Below, piece by piece: positions 18,151 through 26,531 of a DNA stretch of 64,000 nucleotides (its first letter is position 1; each line of letters opens with the position of its first letter). Source of the DNA: Solibacillus sp. FSL W7-1464 (GTDB lineage Bacteria > Bacillota > Bacilli > Bacillales_A > Planococcaceae); NCBI RefSeq assembly GCF_038004425.1, contig NZ_JBBORC010000001.1, positions 3,671,501 to 3,735,500 of the forward strand. The letters are read 5' to 3'. The notes below the pieces were generated by a model that ran no database searches, had not been told where the DNA came from, and saw only the letters and a list, made by a program, of their open reading frames with translations. The position numbers were made by a program, and so were the translations under genes.

Positions 18151-19500
18151 CTAAGCTCCTTGCCAAGTCCATGTGGCAAGTTTCTTCAAGTTCATGGCAG
18201 CAAAAGTAAGCATCGCCTGCATGGACAATTTTTTAAGGCCCCTTAAAGTTGTCCATCGCATACCATGCTTTTCTTTTGCATCCGCAAAGACACGCTCAAC
18301 CGTTTCTTTACGTTTCGCATAGATTGATTTAATTTCATGATGATGACGAAGATGTTCCGCTTCTTCTACATATTCGGCCCAAATATGACGTTGAATCAAT
18401 TTCGTATGATTTTTGCTTTCTGTACATTGTGCTAAAAATGGACAGTTGGCACAAATCGCGGAATTTGATTTGTATTGGCGGTAGCCTTCTTTCGTAGTTG
18501 TCACATATGGTAACATCTGATCATTTGGGCAAATGTAGCAATCATAATGTTCATCATAGACATACTCATGTTTACGGAAGAAGCCATCTTTCGTTTTGGG
18601 TCTTGTATAAGGAAGAACAGGCAACATTTGATTTTCTAACAAAAAGTTCGTAATCGCAGGCGTTTTATAAGCAGCATCCGCAGCAACAGCCACTGGCTTT
18701 TTCACACGATGAATGACCTTTTCAACAAGCGGTTGCAGCATATGACTATCATGGATATTACCAGGTGTCACAATCGTTCCTAATACAAAGCCACGTTCAT
18801 CTGTCGCTGCATGAAATGAATAGGCAAATTGTTTTGTCCGTTCGTCCTTCACATAGTAACCACTTTCAGGGTCCGTTGTGCTCTCTTTGATTTCTTTCCA
18901 TTCTTCCTTTTCAAACTTCTCCGGTGGAAACGGCTTTTTTCCGTTCTTTTCACGGTCTATGTTTAGTTCTTCCTGTAGCTTTTCTTCATAGGCACGTGTC
19001 TCTTTTCGAACCATCTTTTTATCAAATTTTCGTTTATTCGCACTTGCCTTCACATGCGTGGAATCAATAAAGATATGGTCAGCTGATAATAAACCCGCAT
19101 CAACGATTTCTTTCAAGATGCGATAGAAAATCTGTTCAAATACATCTGTATCCTCAAAACGCCGCGTATAATTTTTCCCAAACGTCGAGAAGTGAGGCAC
19201 TTCTGTATGAAAACCGAAGCCTAAAAACCAGCGGTACGCTACATTCGTTTCAATTTCCTTAATCGTTTGGCGCATCGAACGAATACCAAAAACGTATTGA
19301 ATCATTGTCATTTTAAATAAGACAACAGGATCAATACTTGGTCTACCGAAAGGTGAATATAAGTTTTCAACTAATGGATATACAAAAGAAAAGTCAATGG
19401 CTGCATCTAATTTACGCACGAGATGATTTTCTGGGACAAGCTGTTCAATCGTCAACATTTCTAATTGATTGCGTTCATTCATTTGGTTTTTAGTCATCAT
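18151..19500 (-). CDS. IS1182-family transposase
   Basis: DDE transposase of 449 aa with the DUF772-type N-terminus (LVPENHLVRKLDAAIDF) and FGRPSIDPVVLFKMTMIQYVFG. The core shows HIFIDSTHVKASANK, AVAADAAYKTP and a C-terminal RKETVERVFADAKEKHGMR with the catalytic Glu. Four cysteines near residues 342-375 (CYICPND, CANCPFLAQC) form a likely zinc-binding insert. Intact, but the left element end is split. Confidence 0.93.
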   Translation of the reverse strand: MMTKNQMNERNQLEMLTIEQLVPENHLVRKLDAAIDFSFVYPLVENLYSPFGRPSIDPVVLFKMTMIQYVFGIRSMRQTIKEIETNVAYRWFLGFGFHTEVPHFSTFGKNYTRRFEDTDVFEQIFYRILKEIVDAGLLSADHIFIDSTHVKASANKRKFDKKMVRKETRAYEEKLQEELNIDREKNGKKPFPPEKFEKEEWKEIKESTTDPESGYYVKDERTKQFAYSFHAATDERGFVLGTIVTPGNIHDSHMLQPLVEKVIHRVKKPVAVAADAAYKTPAITNFLLENQMLPVLPYTRPKTKDGFFRKHEYVYDEHYDCYICPNDQMLPYVTTTKEGYRQYKSNSAICANCPFLAQCTESKNHTKLIQRHIWAEYVEEAEHLRHHHEIKSIYAKRKETVERVFADAKEKHGMRWTTLRGLKKLSMQAMLTFAAMNLKKLATWTWQGA

Positions 19501-19551
19501 ATCGGGACACCTCTTTGATTTAAATAAACTTTATAAGAAAGAATAGATCAA

Positions 19552-19675
19552 GTTGATTGGAATGGAAGGGGCGACTTCTGCGGGAAAAGCGGGACTGCCG
19601 ATACACCGCAGGAGCGTAGCGACGAGGAGGATTGGCACCCGCCCGCGAAACGCGTCCCCTGGAATGGAAATCAAC
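19552..19675. repeat. GC-rich structured element inside the IS1182 leader
   Basis: About 124 bases bounded by GTTGATT and its complement AATCAAC. It is far richer in G and C than anything nearby and contains several potential stems (for example ACTTCTGCGGGAAAAGCGGG and CGCCCGCGAAACGCG). It lies between the transposase start and the right terminal repeat. Sequences of this look recur in Bacillaceae genomes as dispersed repeats (from memory). Whether it is transcribed is unknown. Confidence 0.5.
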
Positions 19676-19755
19676 GGTTTTCATTAGTTAACTTTATTTT
19701 AAAACAAAAAAGACTGTAGGCAAACTCGAATTTCTTCGAGTTTGTCTACAGTCTG

Positions 19756-19779
19756 AAAGCCTAAGAATTCTTAGGCTTT
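19756..19779 (-). terminator. 24-bp palindromic terminator of copB; right copy of the IS1182 duplication
   Basis: Same palindrome as at 15487-15510, centred on GAATTC. It lies 8 bases after the CopB-type ATPase stop codon. Joining the outer flanks of the two copies rebuilds A-run, palindrome, T-run, a bidirectional terminator. Confidence 0.85.
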
Positions 19780-19786
19780 TTTTATT

Positions 19787-21970
19787 TTAGCAATTATTAA
19801 TCTTTAAAAGTTGAGCATTGATTGCACAAATAATCGTACTCAACGACATAACTGCTGCACCTATTGCCGGTGTAATAACAATACCAACGCTATAGAGAAC
19901 ACCAGCTGCAAGAGGAATTGCAATAATGTTGTACCCTGCAGCCCAACCAAGGTTTTGAACCATTTTTCGGTGACTAGCTTTTGAAAGCTTTAATGTGCTT
20001 AGGATATCTACTGGATTACTATTTACTAAGACAACATCCGCTGTTTCAATGGCAACGTCTGTTCCAGCTCCAATTGCAATCCCTAAATCTGCCTCAGCTA
20101 ACGCTGGTGCATCATTCACTCCATCACCAACCATCGCTACTTTCTTTCCACCTTCTTTTAACGCTTTTATATTATTAGATTTTTCATGTGGTAATACCTC
20201 AGCGATAACTTGTGTCATTCCCAGCTTTTCACCTACATAGTTTGCCACTCGCTCGTTATCGCCCGTCATCATAATCGTTTCAATCCCTAAATCCTTTAAT
20301 TCTTTTATCACTTTATAAGATGATTCGCGAATAATATCAGCTAATGCAATCATGCCTTGTAACATATTATCTTTTAATACAAAAATAACTGTTTTTCCTT
20401 CTTGAGCTAGCTTTTTAAAAGTTTCTTCTTCGAATGAAATATTACTTTCTCTTAATACACCTGGACTAACTATTGCAATTTCAAAACTGTTAACCTTCGC
20501 TACAAGGCCTTTACCAGTTAAATTTTGATAGTCAGTTACTTGATATACTTCTAAATTACGTTTTTTCCCTTCTTTAACAATTCCCTTAGCTATTGGATGT
20601 TCAGACTGCAATTCAACAGAATATGCGAGTTTTAATAGTTCTTCTTCACTGATATTTTCTGCTGGATGAACATCTGTTACTCCAAAATTCCCTTCTGTTA
20701 AGGTACCTGTTTTATCGAATACAATACGATTTATTCGATAAGCACTTTCAAATGAAGTACGATTTCGTATTAATAAGCCATTTTTTGCTGCAATAGAAGT
20801 CGATCTAGATGTAACAAGCGGCGTAGCTAATCCAAGGGCATGTGGACAAGCAATAATTAAAACAGTAACCATTCTTTCTAATGCAAAATCAAAATCACCT
20901 GTAACCGCCCAATAAGCCAACGTAATAAGACCTGCAACAATTGCAACATAAAATAGCCACTTTGCAGCAGTATCGGCAAATCCTTGAGCTTTTGACTTCG
21001 TTTTTTCTGCATCACTTACTAATTGAATAACCTGAGCAAGGTAAGTATCACTACCTGTTTTTGTTACATTTATTTTTAATACACCATCATTATTAATAGC
21101 TCCACCAATAGCATTCATTCCTGCAGTTTTTTCAACAGGAACAGACTCTCCCGTTAACATTGATTCATCTACTGTTGAATGTCCTTCAAAAATCACTCCA
21201 TCTAAAGGAATTTTTTCTCCTGGCTTTACTAATATATGATTTCCAGGTTTTAAATCTTCTACAGAAACATCAACAATATTTCCAGAGGCATCAATTTTAT
21301 GAGCCTCTTTTGGCATTAATTTAATCAGCTCTTCTAATGCCTTTGATGCCCCCATAATTGATTTCATTTCAATCCAGTGACCTAATAGCATAATTACTAT
21401 TAAGGTTGCTAATTCGAAGTAGAAGTCACTTCCTTCAATAAAGAATGCAGTTAACGTACTATAAACATAGGCAGTAACTATAGCCAATGTAATTAATAAC
21501 ATCATACCCGGGGCTCTTTCTTTTATTTCACTCCATGCGCCAAGTAGGAATGGCTTTCCCCCGTAAAAGAAAACTATTGTAGATAATAAGAATAATAAGA
21601 AAGTATCACCAGTGAAATCCACATGATACCCAAATAACATTTGAATCATCATAGATAAATACGATATTGGTATAGTTAATACTAATGATACCCAGAAACG
21701 CTTTTTGAAATCTCCAATTGAGTGACCATGGTGCTTATCATGCCCTCCTTCATCATGTCTACGGTGAGTATGGCTATGATGTTCAGATTCATTATGTGAA
21801 TGATGATTCGGTTCAGATTGAATATTTTTGCTATACTCTTCCCCATAATGATTGGACTTCTCATTTAAACTTTGACTACGATGTTCATGTACCTCATGTT
21901 TATGTTTAGATTGGTGATGATCATGATGATGTCCCTTATGGTTATAATCCTCTTTGCTTTTTGATTCCAT
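19787..21970 (-). CDS. copB: CopB-type heavy-metal (copper) P-type ATPase
   Basis: P1B-type ATPase of 727 aa in the plasma membrane. The N-terminus is a long His-rich tail (HKGHHHDHHQSKHKHEVHEH and further) instead of CxxC domains. The sixth-helix metal motif is CPHALGLATP, which marks the CPH (P1B-3, CopB) group. Also present: TGES, DKTGTLTEG, HP (SEHPIAKG), MMTGDN and [12 protein letters not shown]. CopB proteins export Cu(I), Cu(II) or Ag(I). ATG 21970 follows AAAAGGGG and is preferred to the TTG six codons upstream. A terminator follows. Neighbouring genes are all copper-related. Confidence 0.93.
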   Translation of the reverse strand: MESKSKEDYNHKGHHHDHHQSKHKHEVHEHRSQSLNEKSNHYGEEYSKNIQSEPNHHSHNESEHHSHTHRRHDEGGHDKHHGHSIGDFKKRFWVSLVLTIPISYLSMMIQMLFGYHVDFTGDTFLLFLLSTIVFFYGGKPFLLGAWSEIKERAPGMMLLITLAIVTAYVYSTLTAFFIEGSDFYFELATLIVIMLLGHWIEMKSIMGASKALEELIKLMPKEAHKIDASGNIVDVSVEDLKPGNHILVKPGEKIPLDGVIFEGHSTVDESMLTGESVPVEKTAGMNAIGGAINNDGVLKINVTKTGSDTYLAQVIQLVSDAEKTKSKAQGFADTAAKWLFYVAIVAGLITLAYWAVTGDFDFALERMVTVLIIACPHALGLATPLVTSRSTSIAAKNGLLIRNRTSFESAYRINRIVFDKTGTLTEGNFGVTDVHPAENISEEELLKLAYSVELQSEHPIAKGIVKEGKKRNLEVYQVTDYQNLTGKGLVAKVNSFEIAIVSPGVLRESNISFEEETFKKLAQEGKTVIFVLKDNMLQGMIALADIIRESSYKVIKELKDLGIETIMMTGDNERVANYVGEKLGMTQVIAEVLPHEKSNNIKALKEGGKKVAMVGDGVNDAPALAEADLGIAIGAGTDVAIETADVVLVNSNPVDILSTLKLSKASHRKMVQNLGWAAGYNIIAIPLAAGVLYSVGIVITPAIGAAVMSLSTIICAINAQLLKINNC

Positions 21971-22201
21971 GTACTTACCCCTTTTCAATATTAGATAGGA
22001 AAATTATTAAGAATGGTATTACATACTTAGAATTTAAAAAACTACAATAACCTTAAATTGATAGGCGGAAATAAGTTTTACTACATTAAAAATTTTTCAT
22101 TAGAAATACTACCCTAAATATAATATACATGTTAATTATGCAAAATTTATCAAAATCAATCCTAGTTCATACATTTACGGAGGTAATGGGCATTCTCACT
22201 T

Positions 22202-23122
22202 TTACCTAACAATTATCTTTCCAACCATCCCCAATTCTTTATGTCCTGGAACTGTACAAACAAATTCATATGAACCAACAGTGGTTGGTATAAATCTTAT
22301 GCTTTGTTTTTCTTTAGAGTTTGCGTGTAAATGAATCATATTAGCTTTCGAACTATGTTCATGATCTGATTCAATCTCATTAATATTAGGTAGTATTACT
22401 TCAATATCATGTTCTACATTATCCTCATTATTTAGTATTAGATTTACTGGTTGATTCTTTTCTAAAATAATTTCTGTCTGTTTATATTTCATATTAAAAG
22501 TTTGAATAGTAATATTTCTCGTATCTATAGCCTGATTATTATTCTCTGTTTTGGTATGTGCATGGGCGTTATGTATTAATTGCTCTTTAGCTTTGACCTG
22601 TTTCTCTGCAAATGTTAACCCTCCCAAAAAATAAGCAGAAATAAATATTCCAATTAATAAAGGTTTTAAAATCGCTACTTTGCTTTGTAAATATTCCGTA
22701 CCATTTTTTCGAGGCAGAATAGCAAATAAAAAGATTGTTGAAATTGATAAAAAAAGGAAAATCCTCACTAAATACAGCGACTGATTTTCATTTATCATTT
22801 CTCCTAACATGGCCCCCATCATACCACTCATTATTCCAGTCATTGTGCCCTCTAATACAGCTAGCAAACTATAGTTCATACCAATTAATAACCCCGCAAT
22901 CGAACCTATTAGGCAAGCTAACATTGTCGAAAAAAATAATTCACCTTGATATGAAGCACCAAGGAGTATCCCTACTGTTAAACCAGTGTTCATACTAAAA
23001 AACATTGTTATCATCATGCATTGCATCAAATTAATTTTGTTCTTCTCATATCTAGATATCATCAAAACACATATTGTTAGCACTGCCAGTGAGGCTAAAA
23101 TAAATATTTGATAAAACCCCAT
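22202..23122 (-). CDS. Met-rich membrane protein with C-terminal cupredoxin domain
   Basis: 306 aa. The first 190 residues hold about six membrane helices unusually rich in Met (LMQCMMITMFFSMN, GTMTGIMSGMMGAMLGEM). Then comes a linker with HNAHAHTKTENN. The last 100 residues form a cupredoxin: RFIPTTVGSYEFVCTVPGHKELGMVGKIIV gives the Cys-Pro-Gly-His-Met type 1 copper set. I infer copper sensing, storage or transfer at the membrane. ATG 23122 has AGAAAGG upstream; a GTG six codons earlier is less well placed. It is transcribed towards copB, with 230 bases between them. Confidence 0.75.
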   Translation of the reverse strand: MGFYQIFILASLAVLTICVLMISRYEKNKINLMQCMMITMFFSMNTGLTVGILLGASYQGELFFSTMLACLIGSIAGLLIGMNYSLLAVLEGTMTGIMSGMMGAMLGEMINENQSLYLVRIFLFLSISTIFLFAILPRKNGTEYLQSKVAILKPLLIGIFISAYFLGGLTFAEKQVKAKEQLIHNAHAHTKTENNNQAIDTRNITIQTFNMKYKQTEIILEKNQPVNLILNNEDNVEHDIEVILPNINEIESDHEHSSKANMIHLHANSKEKQSIRFIPTTVGSYEFVCTVPGHKELGMVGKIIVR

Positions 23123-23386
23123 CAATCCAACCTTTCTCACTTTTTTAATTTATACCCTTATATGGTATGCATAAATCTGTTATTTAATTAAAGCTTCTTG
23201 TTTTTTCTAAAAATGATGTTTGCTTCTTTTAGACCTACAAGATTTACAATTAAAGTAATTTAAACTGTTTATTTGATTTAATCTGCATAATTTTGTTACA
23301 TAAATGAAAAATTTAATGTGCAGTTTCTATGTTAACCTTACATTATTCATATTAAGTAGTGTTTTTTGAGAGGAGTAAGGTAATAG

Positions 23387-24301
23387 GTGAAGAAGAAATG
23401 GTTACTACCAATATTTGCATCCTTTATGATTTTCACAAGTGTTGGTGCAAATAATACAGAAGCAGCAGCAGTATCTGATTTAACAACTACTGCAAAGAAT
23501 TATCTTGGAGCCCCATATAAACTGGGTGGGACAAATATTAAAACAGGTGTTGATTGTTCGGCATATACACAATTAGTATTTTCTAACTTGAGTATTTCCT
23601 TAAATCGAACTTCAAAAGCACAATATCAACAAGGAACTTCAGTTTCAAAAAGCGAATTGGTAGCTGGCGATCTTGTATTTTTTAATACTTCTGGTTCAGG
23701 TGTTTCTCATGTTGGAATATACATAGGAAGTGGAAAATTTATATCAGCAACACCGAGTTCGGGTGTTAAGATTGATAAAATAAATGACCCTTATTATTGG
23801 GGATCTCGTTACATAGGAGCCAAACGTGTTGCAGATTTCACAACTGAAGAACAAACTGAAGTTAAAGGTTCTGAAATTGATTTCAGTGTTTATGCATCTC
23901 GTGGTGAAGTAGCTCTACAACTTGCACAAGCATTAGGATTAAATACCTCTGATACAAGTTCATCATTCACAGATGTAAAATCATCTTCTGAATATGCAGG
24001 TGCTGTAACTGCGTTAAACAAACTAGGTATATTTAGTGGCGATACAAACGGTAAATTTAATCCAAATTCACCTATTACACGTGGTCAACTTTCAAAAGTA
24101 TTAGTTAAAGCTTTCAATTTAAAACAACAAGGGAATGCAGAAGTATTTTCAGATGTTCCCGCATCTCACTGGGCTAAAGATTATATTTCAGTCTTATCCT
24201 CTAATAAAATTACGAACGGTAAGGGTGACGGTACCTTTGGCTTAAACGATAAAGTTACGTTAAAACATTTAGATGCCTTTTTGAATCGGTTAACTAAATA
24301 A
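23387..24301 (+). CDS. secreted NlpC/P60 peptidase with S-layer (SLH) domains
   Basis: Cell-wall hydrolase of 304 aa. Signal peptide to about residue 27 (NTEAAA). The NlpC/P60 domain spans about 31-145 with catalytic Cys57 in GVDCSAYTQ and His108 in VSHVGIYIG. The C-terminal half has about two and a half SLH repeats (SSFTDVKSSSEYAGAVTALN, FSDVPASHWAKDYISVL) that bind secondary wall polymer. GTG start, preceded by GAGAGGAGTAAGG. It probably cleaves the gamma-D-Glu-diamino acid bond. It is one of the few plus-strand genes in this half of the cargo. Its link to metal resistance is unclear. Confidence 0.88.
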   Translation: MKKKWLLPIFASFMIFTSVGANNTEAAAVSDLTTTAKNYLGAPYKLGGTNIKTGVDCSAYTQLVFSNLSISLNRTSKAQYQQGTSVSKSELVAGDLVFFNTSGSGVSHVGIYIGSGKFISATPSSGVKIDKINDPYYWGSRYIGAKRVADFTTEEQTEVKGSEIDFSVYASRGEVALQLAQALGLNTSDTSSSFTDVKSSSEYAGAVTALNKLGIFSGDTNGKFNPNSPITRGQLSKVLVKAFNLKQQGNAEVFSDVPASHWAKDYISVLSSNKITNGKGDGTFGLNDKVTLKHLDAFLNRLTK

Positions 24302-24307
24302 GTGAAC

Positions 24308-24332
24308 GAATAGAATAGAATAGAATAGAATA
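24308..24332. repeat. five tandem copies of GAATA
   Basis: A short 5-bp tandem repeat between the SLH gene stop codon and the following terminator. It is non-coding, so copy number changes would have no effect on protein. Confidence 0.8.
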
Positions 24333-24362
24333 AAAAAACATTAATATTTCTCTAAAAAAAAC

Positions 24363-24385
24363 GCTTGGTATAATGGATACCAAGC
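24363..24385. terminator. bidirectional terminator between convergent genes
   Basis: GCTTGGTAT pairs with ATACCAAGC around AATGG, with T runs on the plus side and As (Ts on the other strand) on the left. It serves the SLH protein gene and the convergent membrane-protein gene. Confidence 0.85.
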
Positions 24386-24391
24386 ATTTTT

Positions 24392-25126
24392 TTATATCCC
24401 CCAATACGTAATGGTGTCAAGGATGCCAATGAAAATCAGCACAATTCCTGCAATCCTTTGTATGACTCTTCCTGCCTTCAAACTTCTTCTCATGATTAAG
24501 CCCTTTACATCAAAACACCATATTAGCCCTAAAATCAAAATAAGAGGTATTGATGTTGCGATTCCAAATATTGCCGGGAGCACTAATCCATAAGATGTAG
24601 ATGCTACTGTAGGCATTAGCCAAACGAAAAAGAGGACAAACATTGTCGGACAAAATGCAATTGCAAAACTTGCACCTAAAAGGAATGAGCCTACTTTTCC
24701 CTTTTTTAAACCTTCTGCTATATGAAAATTAAAGCGACTTAAAAATTGAAACTTTAAAAATCCTAATAGTACAAATCCAGTAATAATTAATAAGGGACCA
24801 ATTATTTTACGAAATAATGGAAAGTACTCCGTCATTTTTGTTTCAAATGATTGACCAAAAAACCAGGCTAATAATCCGATGACACTATAAACCATTACTT
24901 TTCCAATAATGAAAGATGTAATTACTCCCCAACTGTTGTTTATTTGAATCGTTCGATTTCCATAAAGGGTTATTGCGCTAATATTTCCGGTGAGTTGACA
25001 GGGAGCTACGGCGCCAATTAACCCTAGAAGAAGGGCTATAAAAATTGGAGAATGATCATATGAATGTAAAAAAACAGAAACCGGGTTACTGATTATTTGA
25101 CTTATTTGAGACAAAAAATTATACAT
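24392..25126 (-). CDS. DsbD/CcdA-like (UreH/TauE-related) membrane protein
   Basis: Six- to seven-helix membrane protein of 244 aa. The first helix has GLIGAVAPCQLTG and a later one has AIAFCPTMFVLFF: paired proline-neighbour cysteines as in the CcdA/DsbD group. Such proteins pass reducing power across the membrane, or in the UreH-like subgroup move metals. In a copper cluster it could reduce exported thiol proteins. Family placement is firm at the superfamily level only. Minus strand, ahead of the CueP-like gene in genome order but with 139 bases between them. Confidence 0.75.
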   Translation of the reverse strand: MYNFLSQISQIISNPVSVFLHSYDHSPIFIALLLGLIGAVAPCQLTGNISAITLYGNRTIQINNSWGVITSFIIGKVMVYSVIGLLAWFFGQSFETKMTEYFPLFRKIIGPLLIITGFVLLGFLKFQFLSRFNFHIAEGLKKGKVGSFLLGASFAIAFCPTMFVLFFVWLMPTVASTSYGLVLPAIFGIATSIPLILILGLIWCFDVKGLIMRRSLKAGRVIQRIAGIVLIFIGILDTITYWGI

Positions 25127-25265
25127 TTTATTGTCACCTTCTCTAGTTATTTATGGAATGCTAATTTGCCCCAACTTGAACTTTATCTATAGATTGAAAA
25201 ATATATCTCCCCCTCATTTACATACATTTTCCTACCTTACCTGCTGTATCTCATAGAACATATCC

Positions 25266-25802
25266 CTAAATCAATTTCATTGTTGTGATACAAGTACCGT
25301 CATTTTCAAATGTAGAAAATTCAGATTCAACCTCTTTTCCTTGATGCTCAATTTTTATTTGGAAAGTTTGTTCACGCGGTAGCCATAAATCAATAAATCC
25401 ATTCACTTCTGTTCTTAATATGTCATCAACTAGGACATTACCTTTTGCATCCTCAATGTATACATTAAACTCTTCACTTACCATTTCACCCTGACACCCC
25501 GTTAAACTATGATTTTCGCAAGGATGTGTTTCATTTATGTAAGGGGCAATCGAAACAAAAAATTCATCTTTAGGAAGGTCATATACTTGCTCATTTCCAT
25601 CGTTTTCTTTTACTAATAATTGTTTAGATGTTATAGAAGCGGACTCAGCTGTAACATTTCGGGCACTATAGTCTTGAACTAATTCCTTAATTTCTCTACT
25701 TTCAGTTTTTATAGAACTGTTTTCCTCAATCTTATTTTCTTCACTACAAGCTGTCATTAGAACAACTGCAAAAATAGTACTAATAAGCATTTTAAATTTC
25801 AT
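25266..25802 (-). CDS. CueP-family copper-binding lipoprotein
   Basis: 178-aa lipoprotein with signal peptide and lipobox VLMTAC. The conserved cysteines of CueP are visible: HPCENHSLTGCQGEM and GTCITTM. In Salmonella, CueP is a periplasmic copper carrier; in a Gram-positive cell this version would be anchored on the outer face of the membrane. It is the first gene after the two-component regulator in the direction of transcription, with a 33-base gap, so it may share the regulator transcript. Confidence 0.85.
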   Translation of the reverse strand: MKFKMLISTIFAVVLMTACSEENKIEENSSIKTESREIKELVQDYSARNVTAESASITSKQLLVKENDGNEQVYDLPKDEFFVSIAPYINETHPCENHSLTGCQGEMVSEEFNVYIEDAKGNVLVDDILRTEVNGFIDLWLPREQTFQIKIEHQGKEVESEFSTFENDGTCITTMKLI

Positions 25803-25835
25803 TTTTACTTTACACCTCTTGGTTTTTATTTAAAT

Positions 25836-26516
25836 TTAAGTCCATTTATAACCGATTCCCCAGACAGTCTTTAGAAATTCACTAGTAGGAAAACCTGCTT
25901 TCTTCAACTTTTCTCTCAAATTGCGAATATGGGAATCAACTGTTCGAATATCCGTTTCTGTTTCATAATCCCAAGCCGCATTGAGCAATTCTTCCCGAAC
26001 ATAAACTTTAGAAGGTCTAGACATCAGCGCCTTCACAATAAAAAATTCTTTCGATGTAAGTTGAGCTTTCGAATTTTCGTAATACAAGGAATACTTTTCC
26101 GTGTCTAAATAGAATTCGTTATAAACAACATTTTCACCATTACTCTCATCTACTTCTGGAACTCTTCGTAAAATTGCATTAACTCTGGCAATCAATTCTC
26201 TTTCATCAAATGGCTTTGTGAGATAATCATCAGCGCCGATATTTAATCCCTTTACTAAGTTCAGTTTATCTGATCTTGCGGTAAGCATAATTATAGGGAC
26301 TTGTGAGAATTCACGTATCTTTTTACAAACTTCCCATCCATCCATTTCAGGCATCATTACATCTAAAATAACCAAATTTACTTTTTCATTTCTAAGTGTT
26401 TCTAAAGCATTTTTCCCAGTTTTTTCTTTTAGACATGTAAATCCGTGTGGAACTAGAAATAATTCAACTAAATCTAACATTCTTTGTTCATCATCCACTA
26501 AAAGAACGTTTTGCAT
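25836..26516 (-). CDS. OmpR-family response regulator (copper cluster)
   Basis: 226 aa: receiver domain 1-118 with phosphoacceptor Asp52 (VILDVMMPEMDG), acidic pair DDE near residue 8-10 and Lys in YLTKPFD, then a winged-helix DNA-binding domain (ELLNAAWDYETETDIRTVDSHI). It lies 15 bases after the kinase gene and before cueP. By position it should control the surrounding copper genes, as CusR/CopR do, but the signal is inferred. Confidence 0.93.
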   Translation of the reverse strand: MQNVLLVDDEQRMLDLVELFLVPHGFTCLKEKTGKNALETLRNEKVNLVILDVMMPEMDGWEVCKKIREFSQVPIIMLTARSDKLNLVKGLNIGADDYLTKPFDERELIARVNAILRRVPEVDESNGENVVYNEFYLDTEKYSLYYENSKAQLTSKEFFIVKALMSRPSKVYVREELLNAAWDYETETDIRTVDSHIRNLREKLKKAGFPTSEFLKTVWGIGYKWT

Positions 26517-26531
26517 TTATTTTTTCTCCTT

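Larger units (their letters stand above)
15511..19755 (-). mobile_element. IS1182-family element, split by an IS21-family insertion
   Basis: Terminal repeats read CAGATTGTCGACAAA on the left (after removing the nested IS) and CAGACTGTAGACAAA inward from the right. Without the nested IS the element is about 1.7 kb, in the range of the family. The flanks are the 24-bp duplicated palindrome. Each end carries a hairpin (18041-18081 and 19712-19753). The nested IS21-family element lies 8 bases inside the left terminal repeat, so this end is broken and the element is probably immobile. Confidence 0.88.

Noticed and set aside
24308-24332. Phase-variation tract (GAATA repeat)
   Set aside because: It lies after a stop codon and before a terminator, so length changes should not alter a protein or a promoter.
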